A stretch of 64,000 bases of DNA, taken from assembly GCF_016938855.1 (NCBI RefSeq), contig NZ_JAFHAP010000008.1:280-64279 (forward strand), in the 5' to 3' direction. Positions within the stretch are counted from its first letter, which is position 1. Each line of letters starts with the position of its first letter. The notes under the pieces were generated by a model that saw nothing but the letters and a program-made list of their open reading frames with translations, was not told the DNA's origin and searched no databases. This document shows, piece by piece, positions 7,921 to 16,095 of this stretch. The position numbers were made by a program, and so were the translations under genes. The DNA comes from Polycladomyces zharkentensis (GTDB lineage Bacteria; Bacillota; Bacilli; Thermoactinomycetales; JIR-001).

Positions 7921-8654
7921 ACGGATTCGCCTCCGTTTATATAAGTGTGACAAGTCGAACAATAATGGATTCTCGATGAAAAGTCAACGTGGCAAATGGA
8001 TGGCCGGAAGGGATATACTTGAATAGGATCAAGATCGATCATGCCGGGAACGGGAATGCACGGAGAATAGGAAAATATGGCAGAAACCGAATCCGATCAA
8101 GGGTCGTGCAACAATTGGATGGAATCACGGAATACGGGTGGCAATCAGTGGATGGGTTGCATCGGCTTCATGAATATGCCGAGCAGCAGAAAAAACCCTT
8201 CCGGGTGGAAGCAAAGGGGATAAAGGGATTGTTTTCACTGATGATGCGGGGTGAAAAAGATCATGATGTAATGGAGGTGTCCCGATCGATCGGTTGCATC
8301 CTTCCCAAAACCCTGTCAAAAAAGCTTCAATGGGCCCATGATTGTCCATGGCCAGTGCGGCAGCGAGGGTGGAACGGGAAACCACAATCGCAATCGGAAA
8401 TCTTCATATGAGCCGATTGTCATACAAAAAGGGGAGGGATCAAAGGACCGGGTGCATAATCAAGCTACGGACGGCAGGTCGGAAACCGGATTGTATGAGG
8501 TGTTCGACACGCCACCGGCGGAAGAGCCAAGCGGGCTGTTGTGAAGCGTGAAATCCGTCTCCCCACCGTGCGGCTTGAGACGGGGAAATGGAGTGGAGGG
8601 AGACGGATGTTTGTCAGAAATATTGCTTGATGAAACGATGGTTTTGTCCGGGGA
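7921..8654. other. 734-nt stretch with no supported gene; alternative hairpins near its right end
   Basis: Open frames here (for example plus 7989-8411) have no convincing ribosome site and resemble no family I recognise. Fragments of possible protein sequence in different frames suggest decayed coding DNA. One structured element is visible: ATCCGTCTCCC at 8553-8563 can pair with GAGACGG at 8577-8583 (7 bp) or with GGGAGACGGAT at 8598-8608 (11 bp perfect), two mutually exclusive hairpins. No T-run follows either one. Confidence 0.5.
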
Positions 8655-8864
8655 TTACGATGAAGAACCGTCCCAATACGAGCTTTCCCAATCATGGTGT
8701 TTCATCAAATGCTTCAGGATCTTGGACGCTTTTTTGCAATGACGGTACGCCTTTCGCAACTGATGGTAATCCATCGCATGGTAATGGTCATACATGGGGG
8801 GATACTCGATTGGAAGCGTTGGCATCGCGGGATACGGTAACATGAATGGTTGTCTGGGTTCCAT
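8655..8864 (-). CDS. small Pro/Tyr/Met- and His-rich protein, unknown function
   Basis: The 69-residue product starts at ATG 8862-8864 with AAAGGAG eight bases upstream. The frame continues much further upstream, but that part has no ribosome site. The N-terminal half is proline, tyrosine and methionine rich (PYPAMPTLPIEYPPMYDHYH). The C-terminal half is a basic, histidine-containing helix (KKASKILKHLMKHHDW). No membrane segment or known domain is seen. The composition resembles some small spore-coat or envelope proteins, but that is only an impression. Confidence 0.6.
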   Translation of the reverse strand: MEPRQPFMLPYPAMPTLPIEYPPMYDHYHAMDYHQLRKAYRHCKKASKILKHLMKHHDWESSYWDGSSS

Positions 8865-9217
8865 CTCACTCGCTCCTTTATGATGTTTTGACAATGGTAT
8901 CGTATGAGCGTCTATCCGCGTTCGTACTCGGTCATCTGTCTCAAATTCGGCATTCGCCGGATGAAAATGGAACCATGTGACCCAATTGGGGAATAAATAT
9001 CTAAATATTATTAAAAATGCGATTTTGTGTATAATAGAGCTAACATACAAGAAAGAGGTGATTGACAGGCTGTTCAACGTTCCCTACAATTAGTGTCCGA
9101 TACGGATATTCCTGACTTGTGACATGACTGGGAAGTTTCACCTGTGACAGGCGGTTTCAAAATCGGGTAAGATAACTATCAGTGTCGAAAAGCGGCAGGA
9201 AAAGGAATGGATGGGCC
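8865..9217. promoter_or_regulatory. 353-nt divergent intergenic region with promoter for glcT
   Basis: A TATAAT at 9030-9035 lies 16 bases after a weak -35 (TTATTA, 9008-9013) on the plus strand, giving glcT a leader of about 180 nt. Downstream, TGTGACA occurs twice (9119-9125 and 9144-9150). An AGAGGTG followed by TTG at 9062 would open a 17-codon peptide, but the spacing is too tight to call it a gene. The left part presumably carries the promoter of the small minus-strand gene. Confidence 0.45.
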
Positions 9218-10060
9218 GTGAAGGACGCATTTGTCATCAAAAAAACCTTGAACAACAACGTGGTCATCGCAACACATCCTTCGTACGACGAAGTGGTGTT
9301 GATCGGGAAAGGGATCGGGTTCCGCAAAAAGACGGGGGACGTGATTGAGCGGGAAGCCGTGGAAAAATGCTTTACCTTGATCGACAAAAAGGAACAGGAA
9401 CAGTACAAACAGTTGGTTTCCCGAGTGGACGAGCGTCTGATCGAATTGATGAACGATGCCGTCCGGTTGATCCAGGAGCGTTTTCAAACGCCGCTTTCCG
9501 AACACATCCACGTCGCGCTCACCGATCATGTCGGTTTTGCGTTGAAGCGGTTGGAGCAGGGTTTGGAGTTTAACAATCCCTTTCTCATCGAAACCCAAGC
9601 GTTGTATGAAAAGGAATTTCAGGTGGCCGAGGAAATCGTGGAGATGATCAGTAAGCGCTTGGGTGTGGAATTGCCTGTAAGTGAAACCGGTTTTATCGCA
9701 CTTCACATCCACAGTGCAGTGACACGGCGCCACTTGGCGGAAATCCGGCAGTACTCGCGCTTGATCATGAAGTTGATCGACATTGTGGAATCCTCCCTCA
9801 AAGTCCGCATCGATCGAAAAAGTTTGGATTACTTGCGCATGATCACCCATTTGCGTTATGCCATCGAACGGACGGTGCGCGGAGAGGATGTCAGCATTCC
9901 CGAAGGCTTTGAAGAACTGTTGCAAAAGCAATATCCGGTGTGCTATAATTTGGCTTGGAAGTTGGCCAAGGTGATGGAACGTTCACTGAATCGTCCCGTT
10001 CACCCGGCTGAAATCAGCTATTTGACGTTGCATCTGCAGAGATTGTCGCACAAAAACTGA
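9218..10060 (+). CDS. glcT: PTS-regulated transcription antiterminator GlcT
   Basis: GlcT binds the RAT hairpin in the ptsG leader and prevents termination when glucose is present. The 280-residue product has the N-terminal RNA-binding domain (KKTLNNNVVIATH, EVVLIGKGIGF) and two PTS regulation domains. Candidate phosphorylated histidines are in TDHVGFAL and FIALHIHSA (PRD1) and in ITHLRYAI and YLTLHLQRL (PRD2). I chose GTG 9218 because it aligns with the start of known GlcT proteins and follows AAAGGA by 11 bases. An in-frame GTG at 9182 has no ribosome site. It lies directly upstream of its target. Confidence 0.95.
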   Translation: MKDAFVIKKTLNNNVVIATHPSYDEVVLIGKGIGFRKKTGDVIEREAVEKCFTLIDKKEQEQYKQLVSRVDERLIELMNDAVRLIQERFQTPLSEHIHVALTDHVGFALKRLEQGLEFNNPFLIETQALYEKEFQVAEEIVEMISKRLGVELPVSETGFIALHIHSAVTRRHLAEIRQYSRLIMKLIDIVESSLKVRIDRKSLDYLRMITHLRYAIERTVRGEDVSIPEGFEELLQKQYPVCYNLAWKLAKVMERSLNRPVHPAEISYLTLHLQRLSHKN

Positions 10061-10079
10061 ATCATGTGGGCCTTATTTC

Positions 10080-10190
10080 ACGTGTTACTGATTCGATCAG
10101 GCATGAGTGGAAAAAGGCTGTAACTTCGTTTGCAATTGAAAGGGCTTCCCTTTTGCAAACGGTTGCAGTGCCTTTTTTGCTCATGCCTTT
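10080..10190 (+). promoter_or_regulatory. RAT antiterminator overlapping the ptsG leader terminator
   Basis: The stretch 10080-10111 closely matches the ribonucleic antiterminator recognised by GlcT in Bacillus. Its 3' part GGCATGAG (10100-10107) is complementary to CTCATGCC (10180-10187). A long terminator stem also forms between AAAAAGGCTG (10111-10120), CGTTTGCA (10127-10134) and the matching bases at 10154-10176, followed by TTTTTT. RAT and terminator cannot form together, which is the GlcT switch. Confidence 0.92.
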
Positions 10191-10255
10191 CATTTTGCCT
10201 GAAAGATGCAACAAACGGCCCATCAAAACCCATACTGATACGGGAGGGAGATATC

Positions 10256-12214
10256 ATGTTCAAGCAGGCGTTTGGGAAACTGCAACGTGTCGGTCGAGCG
10301 CTGATGCTTCCCGTCGCAATTTTGCCCGCGGCCGGGTTGCTGTTGGGGCTCGGAAACGAAAACGTGTTGAACATCCCGATCATGGAGCATGCAGGCGGCA
10401 TCATCTTTGACAACCTGGCGCTGCTGTTCGCGGTCGGGGTAGCCATTGGTCTGGCCAACAGTGAAGGAACCGCCGGTTTGGCTGCCGTGATCGGTTACCT
10501 CATCATGAACGTCACCATGGGGGAAATGGCCAAGGCATTCGGCGGCAAAAGCGTGGAAACGGTGAAGGTATTGGGGATCGACACCCTGCAAACGGGGGTA
10601 TTCGGCGGGATTATCATCGGTGTATTGGCCGCATATTTATATAACCGCTTTCACGATATCGAACTGCCGCCGTTCCTCGGATTTTTCGGCGGAAAGCGGT
10701 TTGTGCCGATTGTGACGGCCGTCTCGTCGTTCCTGCTGGGCGTGGCCTTCTTCTACATCTGGCCGCCGATCCAGCACGGGATCGATGTGGTGTCTCACAT
10801 CGTCACCACGCAAAATACGGCCGTGTCCGCTTTCATCTTCGGTGTGATCGAACGCTCGCTGATTCCGTTCGGTCTGCATCATATTTTCTACGCTCCGTTC
10901 TGGTTTGAATTCGGCAGCTTCAAAACCGCAGCCGGTCAAATCGTTCATGGAGACGTGCAGCGTTTCTTTGCGGGTGACCCGACAGCGGGAACGTTTATGA
11001 GCGGGAAATTCCCGTTCATGATGTTCGGTCTGCCGGCCGCTGCGTTGGCGATCTATCATGAAGCGCGGCCGGAGAAGAAAAAAGTGGTCGGCGGGATCAT
11101 GCTGTCTGCCGCACTGACCTCGTTCCTGACGGGGATCACGGAGCCGATCGAGTTCTCGTTCCTGTTCGTGGCACCGGCTCTGTATGTGATTCACTGTGTG
11201 TTCGCCGGGATTTCCTTTATGCTGATGGACATTCTCGGCGTGAAGGCCGGAATGACGTTCTCCGGTGGATTTATCGACTACCTGCTGTACTGGAACCTGG
11301 ATACCAAACCGTGGCTGATCATCCCGGTCGGATTGGTGTTCGCGGTCATCTACTACTTCGGGTTCCGCTTTGCCATCCGCAAATGGAACCTCAAAACGCC
11401 GGGACGTGAAGATGAGGATGAAGCCGAAGAAGGAAGCAATGCCTCGGCAACGGGTAGCGCCGAATTGGCCCAAGGCGTGCTGGAGTCGCTGGGTGACAAG
11501 GAGAACATCACTCACCTGGATGCTTGCATCACCCGGCTGCGTGTCTCCGTGGCTGATCCGCAGAAAGTGGATCAAAATCGGCTGAAAAAACTGGGTGCCT
11601 CCGGTGTGTTGGTGATGGGGAACCATTTGCAGGTGATCTTTGGTCCCCGTTCTGAGTTGATCAAGGAACAGATGAAGCAAATCATGGCCGGCAAAAAACC
11701 TTCGGAAATCAAAGTGGAAGAAGAGATTTCCGAAGGTGAGAAACAAACGACCGCGACGGTGGAAAATGTGTCGATCGTCGCTCCGATGACCGGTAAGCTG
11801 ATGCCGATCACCGAAGTGCCGGATCAGGTATTTTCCCAAAAAATGATGGGCGACGGTTTTGCGATCGAACCGACGGAAGGTGTCGTGGTATCCCCGGTTG
11901 AAGGGGAAATCGTCAACGTCTTCCCGACCAAGCACGCCATCGGTATCCGTTCCGTGGATGGTCGTGAAATCCTCATCCACGTCGGTATCGATACCGTCAA
12001 CCTGCAAGGGAAAGGCTTTGAAACCTTTATCTCCGAAGGTGACAAAGTGAAACCGGGACAAAAACTGTTGGAAGTGGATCTGGACTATATCAAGGAAAAC
12101 GCCACTTCCATCATCACCCCGATCGTGTTCACCAACTTGCAGGAAGGGCAAACGGTCAACCTGAACAAAACCGAAGTTCAATACGGTGAAAAAGATATCG
12201 TAACGGTGAAGTAA
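10256..12214 (+). CDS. ptsG: PTS glucose-specific enzyme EIICBA
   Basis: This 652-residue permease imports and phosphorylates glucose. The order is EIIC membrane domain (residues 1 to about 385), an acidic linker, EIIB with phospho-Cys424 in [12 protein letters not shown], and EIIA with the phospho-His at about 575 in [20 protein letters not shown] precedes ATG 10256, and the earlier in-frame start lies within the leader terminator. All three domains are complete. Expression should depend on GlcT through the upstream RAT. A strong terminator follows. Confidence 0.97.
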   Translation: MFKQAFGKLQRVGRALMLPVAILPAAGLLLGLGNENVLNIPIMEHAGGIIFDNLALLFAVGVAIGLANSEGTAGLAAVIGYLIMNVTMGEMAKAFGGKSVETVKVLGIDTLQTGVFGGIIIGVLAAYLYNRFHDIELPPFLGFFGGKRFVPIVTAVSSFLLGVAFFYIWPPIQHGIDVVSHIVTTQNTAVSAFIFGVIERSLIPFGLHHIFYAPFWFEFGSFKTAAGQIVHGDVQRFFAGDPTAGTFMSGKFPFMMFGLPAAALAIYHEARPEKKKVVGGIMLSAALTSFLTGITEPIEFSFLFVAPALYVIHCVFAGISFMLMDILGVKAGMTFSGGFIDYLLYWNLDTKPWLIIPVGLVFAVIYYFGFRFAIRKWNLKTPGREDEDEAEEGSNASATGSAELAQGVLESLGDKENITHLDACITRLRVSVADPQKVDQNRLKKLGASGVLVMGNHLQVIFGPRSELIKEQMKQIMAGKKPSEIKVEEEISEGEKQTTATVENVSIVAPMTGKLMPITEVPDQVFSQKMMGDGFAIEPTEGVVVSPVEGEIVNVFPTKHAIGIRSVDGREILIHVGIDTVNLQGKGFETFISEGDKVKPGQKLLEVDLDYIKENATSIITPIVFTNLQEGQTVNLNKTEVQYGEKDIVTVK

Positions 12215-12234
12215 CACGACAGTTTACAACCAAG

Positions 12235-12273
12235 CGGGAGCCGCATTCCTGATGGAATCGGCTCCCGTTTTTT
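12235..12273 (+). terminator. terminator of ptsG
   Basis: CGGGAGCCG pairs with CGGCTCCCG, with an inner ATTCC/GGAAT stem, followed by TTTTTT. Confidence 0.92.
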
Positions 12274-12307
12274 AAACCATGGATTGTCTCATGCCCAAAC
12301 TCCTATA

Positions 12308-12664
12308 TTAAAAGTTTGGGTCTGAACTTGCATGATGAATCCAAGTGAAAGTTTCCTTCAAAAATTCCTTTACCCCTTCTGGACCTGTCAAGTGTAAACA
12401 AACAGGACGATTGGGTGCTACATGTAATTCGAAATTTAAAAATGGACAACATAAGCGTTCCAGTGAGATAAATTCAGCAATTTTTTTGATCATGGAGGAT
12501 TCTGCCGGATAACAAACCGCGTATCCGTCAGGAAGTTCATATATCTCCTGCCAATAATTTGATATATAATCCAGAAGTTGCTGATATTTTTCCCTTTGTT
12601 CTACGGTCATTGCTGAAGGTACACATGCGATCGGAATACGATCGTTCACATGATCCTCTTCCAT
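12308..12664 (-). CDS. small cysteine-pair protein, target of a divergent MerR regulator
   Basis: The 118-residue soluble protein starts at ATG 12662-12664 behind GGAGGG. The conserved-looking core is YELPDGYAVCYPAE, then AEFISLERLCCPFLNFEL with adjacent Cys72-Cys73, then LTGPEGVKEFL. Proteins with this LCCPF arrangement occur beside MerR-type regulators in other bacteria, to my recollection without an assigned function. A vicinal cysteine pair suggests thiol-metal binding. The divergent MerR gene and the 19-bp-spacer promoter indicate metal- or thiol-induced expression. It is more AT-rich than its neighbours, like the MerR gene, consistent with joint acquisition. Confidence 0.8.
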   Translation of the reverse strand: MEEDHVNDRIPIACVPSAMTVEQREKYQQLLDYISNYWQEIYELPDGYAVCYPAESSMIKKIAEFISLERLCCPFLNFELHVAPNRPVCLHLTGPEGVKEFLKETFTWIHHASSDPNF

Positions 12665-12698
12665 GGTAATCCCTCCTAAGTATGAGAAGTTATAATTG

Positions 12699-12729
12699 AG
12701 TATAATACTTAAAGTAAACTTTAAGTCAA
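12699..12729 (-). promoter_or_regulatory. MerR-type promoter with 19-bp spacer and dyad operator
   Basis: On the minus strand, -35 TTGACT (12724-12729) and -10 TATACT (12699-12704) are 19 bp apart. This is the over-long spacing that MerR-family activators correct by DNA distortion. The spacer holds a dyad with 9-bp arms, ACTTAAAGT and ACTTTAAGT, separated by two bases (12707-12726 on the plus strand). It drives the Cys-pair gene and overlaps the regulator's own upstream region. Confidence 0.85.
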
Positions 12730-12740
12730 AGGAGAAATAT

Positions 12741-13139
12741 ATGGGAGATCTTACGATTGGACAGATAGCAAGAAAAGCGAAAGTGAATACTTCTACCATT
12801 CGCTATTATGAATCAATTGGATTGCTTCCAAAGCCAAAAAGGGTGAATGGTCAGCGACGTTATTCTGGTGAAATCTTAAATCGGATTCGGTTTATTAAGA
12901 TCTGTCAACAAGCTGGATTTCGTGTTCGGGAAATCTACTCTTTATTAGAGGGATTTGAAGAGGTCTCTCCTTCTGAGCGATGGCGTACCATGGCAGCGAT
13001 CAAATGTGCAGAACTGAAGGAGAAAAAGAAACAAATCGATACAATGATTTGCATATTGGAAAAAGGATTAAAATGTCACTGTCTTACTTGGGCTGACTGT
13101 TTGATTTATGCAGAACCAGATAGAACAGGTGAGGAATAA
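12741..13139 (+). CDS. MerR-family metal-responsive regulator
   Basis: The 132-residue protein starts at ATG 12741 after AAAGGAG; the upstream frame runs through the operator. The N-terminal winged helix reads LTIGQIARKAKVNTSTIRYYESIGLL. Cys89 sits where divalent-metal sensors such as MerR and ZntR have their sensory cysteine at the start of the dimerisation helix. The C-terminal loop has Cys112, Cys114 and Cys120 (CHCLTWADC). That points to a soft divalent metal such as Hg, Cd, Zn or Pb rather than Cu(I), but the ion is not determined. It is divergent from its probable single target. Confidence 0.88.
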   Translation: MGDLTIGQIARKAKVNTSTIRYYESIGLLPKPKRVNGQRRYSGEILNRIRFIKICQQAGFRVREIYSLLEGFEEVSPSERWRTMAAIKCAELKEKKKQIDTMICILEKGLKCHCLTWADCLIYAEPDRTGEE

Positions 13140-13144
13140 AGATT

Positions 13145-13181
13145 GAAGAAAATCTCTGGAAAAAATAAAGAGATTTTCTTC
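13145..13181 (+). terminator. AT-rich hairpin after the MerR gene
   Basis: GAAGAAAATCTCT (13145-13157) pairs perfectly with AGAGATTTTCTTC (13169-13181). The stem begins just after the MerR stop codon. No long T-run follows, so it is a probable but weak terminator. Confidence 0.55.
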
Positions 13182-13263
13182 CTCGATTCCCTTTATTTCC
13201 TCTGTTTACTCGAACGGGTTCAAGGGGATGGGGTATGATAGGAGAAAGGAAAGGGGGACTCAC

Positions 13264-13611
13264 GTGGGACTTTTCGGCGGAGGAGACAATGATCGCGGAC
13301 ATATGAAGCAGGTGGCGGAGTTTCTGTTCGAAGGGGAAGAAGTATTGCAGACTTATGGCTTGTTGCTGGATTTTGTCGCGTTGACGAACAAGCGCATTTT
13401 GTTTGTCGATAAAACGGCGGTGAGTCGAAGAACAGCCGTCATCTCCATCCCTTACTCCAAAGTGGAGGCGATCTCGATCGAAAAAGGGAAGCTCTGGTCG
13501 CTGGCCAACCGGGTCGAGATTCAGACGAAGGGACGGACATACGAGTTGGAGTTTCTCAAAGGAGCGGATGTGATGGGGTTCTACCGGACGCTGGCTCGGA
13601 TGATCTGTTAG
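13264..13611 (+). CDS. bacterial PH-domain protein (bPH_1 family)
   Basis: The 115-residue protein starts at GTG 13264 behind AAAGGGGG. It consists essentially of one bacterial pleckstrin-homology domain, with the characteristic DFVALTNKRILFVDKTAV, VISIPYSKVEAISIE and a C-terminal helix (VMGFYRTLARMIC). Family members form oligomeric rings; their cellular role is not established. The gene is monocistronic, bounded on the right by a strong bidirectional terminator. Confidence 0.85.
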   Translation: MGLFGGGDNDRGHMKQVAEFLFEGEEVLQTYGLLLDFVALTNKRILFVDKTAVSRRTAVISIPYSKVEAISIEKGKLWSLANRVEIQTKGRTYELEFLKGADVMGFYRTLARMIC

Positions 13612-13617
13612 CTGATC

Positions 13618-13659
13618 AAAAAAGGTTCGTTCCCGAGTATGAAGGGAACGAACCTTTTT
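13618..13659. terminator. bidirectional terminator
   Basis: AAAAAAGGTTCGTTCCC (13618-13634) pairs with GGGAACGAACCTTTTT (13644-13659). It serves the PH-domain gene and the convergent DUF2621 gene. Confidence 0.92.
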
Positions 13660-13661
13660 GT

Positions 13662-14084
13662 TTAAAAGTATTCCTGGTAAGGGGTGAGGTCGATCTTCTT
13701 TTCTTTCAACGTTTGAATCAGCCATTTGTGATCCCGCTTCGGCGTCGCCTGGATGTATCCGCGGATGATCAGGTCTTCAGTGATGCGGTCGGCGTTTTCC
13801 TTCAGCGCCAGCTCGCCGATTTTCCCCGCAATCGTCTGCCGGGCGGTATCCCGGAACAACTTGGGGACCGGACGTACCAAGTCCTCCAGCAGTTCTTTTT
13901 GTTCATCCGACCACATGTGCCGCGTTTTTTCGATATAATAAGCTTGCCATTCCAAGATCGACTTGCCGTCTTCCTTGGGCATCCCCTTGAGAAACTTGCG
14001 GAACATGAAATAACCGCCGATCGAGAGAAATCCGATCATGATCATGACCCAAATAATAACGGCCCATGTCATCCAAACCGGCAT
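13662..14084 (-). CDS. DUF2621 (YneK-like) single-pass membrane protein
   Basis: The 140-residue protein starts at ATG 14082-14084 after an AGAGGTGG ribosome site; twenty upstream codons are rejected. One N-terminal membrane segment covers about residues 5-28 (WAVIIWVMIMIGFLSIGGYFM). A cytoplasmic helical domain follows with MPKEDGKSILEWQAYYIEKT and VRPVPKLFRDTARQTIAGKIGELAL. The segment order matches the DUF2621 family of spore-forming Bacilli. Function unknown. Confidence 0.8.
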   Translation of the reverse strand: MPVWMTWAVIIWVMIMIGFLSIGGYFMFRKFLKGMPKEDGKSILEWQAYYIEKTRHMWSDEQKELLEDLVRPVPKLFRDTARQTIAGKIGELALKENADRITEDLIIRGYIQATPKRDHKWLIQTLKEKKIDLTPYQEYF

Positions 14085-14214
14085 CGTACCACCTCTTTCG
14101 CCAACGTCGGTGGTCGGTGTGTCTTTGTTGTCGTCGAACCTCATTATATCCGGACTGTGTGGGGTTGTTCAAGCCGAGCGAGTGGGAAGAATCATTGGAT
14201 AAGGAGATGTTGGG

Positions 14215-15351
14215 ATGAAGGTGTTGATTGCCTCCGATTCTTTCAAAGGCAGTTTGTCTTCCGCGCAAGTGGTGGAAGCGGGACGTATGGCGGCGGAACG
14301 AGTCGATCGACGCATTGAAGTGGAGGGACTGCCGATCGCCGACGGTGGGGAAGGAACGGTGGATTGCGTGTTGCAGGCTGTTGAAGGGAAACGAATCCCG
14401 GTGAAGACGGTGGACCCGTTGGGTCGTCCGATCACCGCTGATTTGGCCGTGGTGGGACAAACGGCGATCGTGGAGCTGGCTTCGGCTTCAGGGTTAACGC
14501 TGTTGTCTCCCGCGGAGCGCAATCCGTATCAGACGTCTACATACGGGACGGGCTTGTTGATCCGGTATGCACTGGATCTGCCCGAAATCAGGGAGATTTT
14601 GGTGGCTGTCGGCGGCAGTGCCACCAATGACGGCGGGCTGGGCATGGCGCAGGCACTCGGACTGACAGCATGGGACAAAAAGGGAAGACCGGTGAAACAG
14701 GGCGGTCAACATGTGGGAGAGGTGGCGAAACTGGACACGAGCGGGATGCACCCGCGGTTGAAAGAGGTGAAGATCCGTGTGGCCTGTGATGTGGACAATC
14801 CTTTGTACGGGGAAAATGGTGCTTCCCAGGTGTTCGGCCCGCAAAAAGGAGCGACATCCGAGATGGTAAAGATGTTGGATGCGAATCTGCGCCGGTTGTC
14901 CGATGTGATACGACACGATTTGGGCGTGGATGTGTCCCGTCTGCCCGGAGGAGGGGCGGCCGGCGGGACGGGTGCGGGATTGGCGGCATTTTGCGGGGCT
15001 CGACTGGAACCGGGCATTGAGTTGTTGTTGGATGTATGCCGGTTTGACGAGCGGGTGAAAGAAGTGGATTTGGTCATCACCGGGGAAGGTAGGACGGACC
15101 GTCAGACCCTGCGCGGTAAAGCGCCGGTCGGAGTGGCCAAACGGGCGAAGCGGTACGGAAAGCCGGTGATCTGCGTGTCCGGTGCATATGATCCTGCGGT
15201 GGCAAAGGAGTTGAGAGCGTGCGGAATCGATGGCGTGTTCAGTCTTTGTCCGGGGCCGACGGATGAGGAAAAGGCGTTTGCGCATGCATCCGAATGGATG
15301 GTGTCCACGCTGGAAAACGTATTTGGTTTGTGGTTGGGTGTTGCCGGGTGA
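14215..15351 (+). CDS. glxK: glycerate kinase (GlxK/GarK type)
   Basis: Phosphorylates D-glycerate with ATP. The 378-residue product has the family length and motifs: N-terminal VLIASDSFKGSLSS, IADGGEGTVDC, LAVGGSATNDGGLGMAQALG, and the C-terminal TGEGRTDRQTLRGKAP. It stands alone with no glyoxylate or tartronate genes next to it, so its pathway role (photorespiratory-like glycolate salvage or serine breakdown) cannot be decided here. Confidence 0.95.
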   Translation: MKVLIASDSFKGSLSSAQVVEAGRMAAERVDRRIEVEGLPIADGGEGTVDCVLQAVEGKRIPVKTVDPLGRPITADLAVVGQTAIVELASASGLTLLSPAERNPYQTSTYGTGLLIRYALDLPEIREILVAVGGSATNDGGLGMAQALGLTAWDKKGRPVKQGGQHVGEVAKLDTSGMHPRLKEVKIRVACDVDNPLYGENGASQVFGPQKGATSEMVKMLDANLRRLSDVIRHDLGVDVSRLPGGGAAGGTGAGLAAFCGARLEPGIELLLDVCRFDERVKEVDLVITGEGRTDRQTLRGKAPVGVAKRAKRYGKPVICVSGAYDPAVAKELRACGIDGVFSLCPGPTDEEKAFAHASEWMVSTLENVFGLWLGVAG

Positions 15352-15468
15352 TTTTGAAAAGCGGATGAGAAACCGGTGATTGGATCATGGGGCCAATGGT
15401 GATTCCTTGTTCCGAAAGAAGGGCTTCCCTTTATTGGCCGGCAGTCCGTGGCGTTTTTCGTATTTTCT

Positions 15469-15504
15469 GTGAAAGTCCTGAGGATTTCACCTGTGTGATA
15501 TGAT
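15469..15504 (+). promoter_or_regulatory. candidate operator and -10 of the copC-copD operon
   Basis: GTGAAAGTCC (15469-15478) and GGATTTCAC (15482-15490) form an inverted repeat with one bulged base, ending eight bases before a TATGAT (-10, 15499-15504). No good -35 is visible, so an activator could be needed. It does not look like a CsoR or Zur site. Confidence 0.4.
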
Positions 15505-15552
15505 GGTGAAGGTTGGGAGCAGCGTTCAGTCTGTTTGGACGAGGTGGTAAAC

Positions 15553-16095
15553 GTGAACCGAAAATGGATTAGGTATATCGGTTTGTGGTTGTGTATCTGG
15601 CTCGTGCCTTCATTGGCGGTGGCCCACACGCACCTGAAACAATCGACGCCGGGTGACGGGGAAACGGTGTCGCAACCAGTACAGAAGATCACGTTGGTGT
15701 TTGAGGAGCGCATCGAACAGGGAGGGTCGGTGGAACTTCATGACGGAGCCGGGCACACAGTGAAACCCGCTTCCGTGAAGGTTCAAGGGGATACGTTGGA
15801 AGCGACGCTGGGATCTGCCTTGCCGGCCGGCCATTACACCGCACAATGGAAAATCATCGGATTGGACGGTCATCCGATGCAAGGGTCGTTTCAGTTCGAG
15901 GTGAAGGCGGACCAAACATCAGCCGGTCAAAAACTGTCAAAGGCACCCAATCAACAGCCCGCGCCGCATCACAACCAACATTCCGCTCCGGCGAAAAAAT
16001 CCGCTTCATCTCCGGTGATTTGGGTGGTGGCCTTACTGGTACTCAGTGCCGCGGTGATAGCGGGCTGGCTGTTCCGGAGGAAGCCGAAAGCATGA
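15553..16095 (+). CDS. copC: CopC-domain copper-binding protein, membrane-anchored
   Basis: The 180-residue protein starts at GTG 15553 behind GAGGTGG. A signal peptide (to about residue 25) ends in VAHTHLK, so the mature protein begins with the His-x-His that CopC uses for Cu(II). The beta-sandwich carries YTAQWKIIGLDGHPMQGSFQFEV with a further histidine. A low-complexity His/Gln/Pro linker and a C-terminal membrane anchor (about 154-175) with a basic tail follow. The stop overlaps copD as ATGA. In Bacillus the two parts are fused in YcnJ; here they are separate. Confidence 0.93.
   Translation: MNRKWIRYIGLWLCIWLVPSLAVAHTHLKQSTPGDGETVSQPVQKITLVFEERIEQGGSVELHDGAGHTVKPASVKVQGDTLEATLGSALPAGHYTAQWKIIGLDGHPMQGSFQFEVKADQTSAGQKLSKAPNQQPAPHHNQHSAPAKKSASSPVIWVVALLVLSAAVIAGWLFRRKPKA

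Noticed and set aside
7989-8411. 140-codon plus-strand ORF
   Set aside because: No ribosome site, no family resemblance and low-complexity composition; treated as part of an unexplained stretch.
8340-8551. Segment that looked vaguely like a TnpB RuvC region in one frame
   Set aside because: The similarity rests on a few residues and no zinc finger or catalytic acid can be placed.
8541-8610. Possible group II intron end (GTGCG near 8568)
   Set aside because: No domain V-like hairpin or reverse transcriptase is present nearby.
9062-9115. 17-codon ORF starting at TTG after AGAGGTG in the glcT leader
   Set aside because: Ribosome site almost touches the start codon, and the peptide has no recognisable feature; probably leader sequence only.
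10637-12217. 526-codon minus-strand ORF across ptsG
   Set aside because: Shadow frame of a clear EIICBA gene; no ribosome site and histidine-rich nonsense composition.
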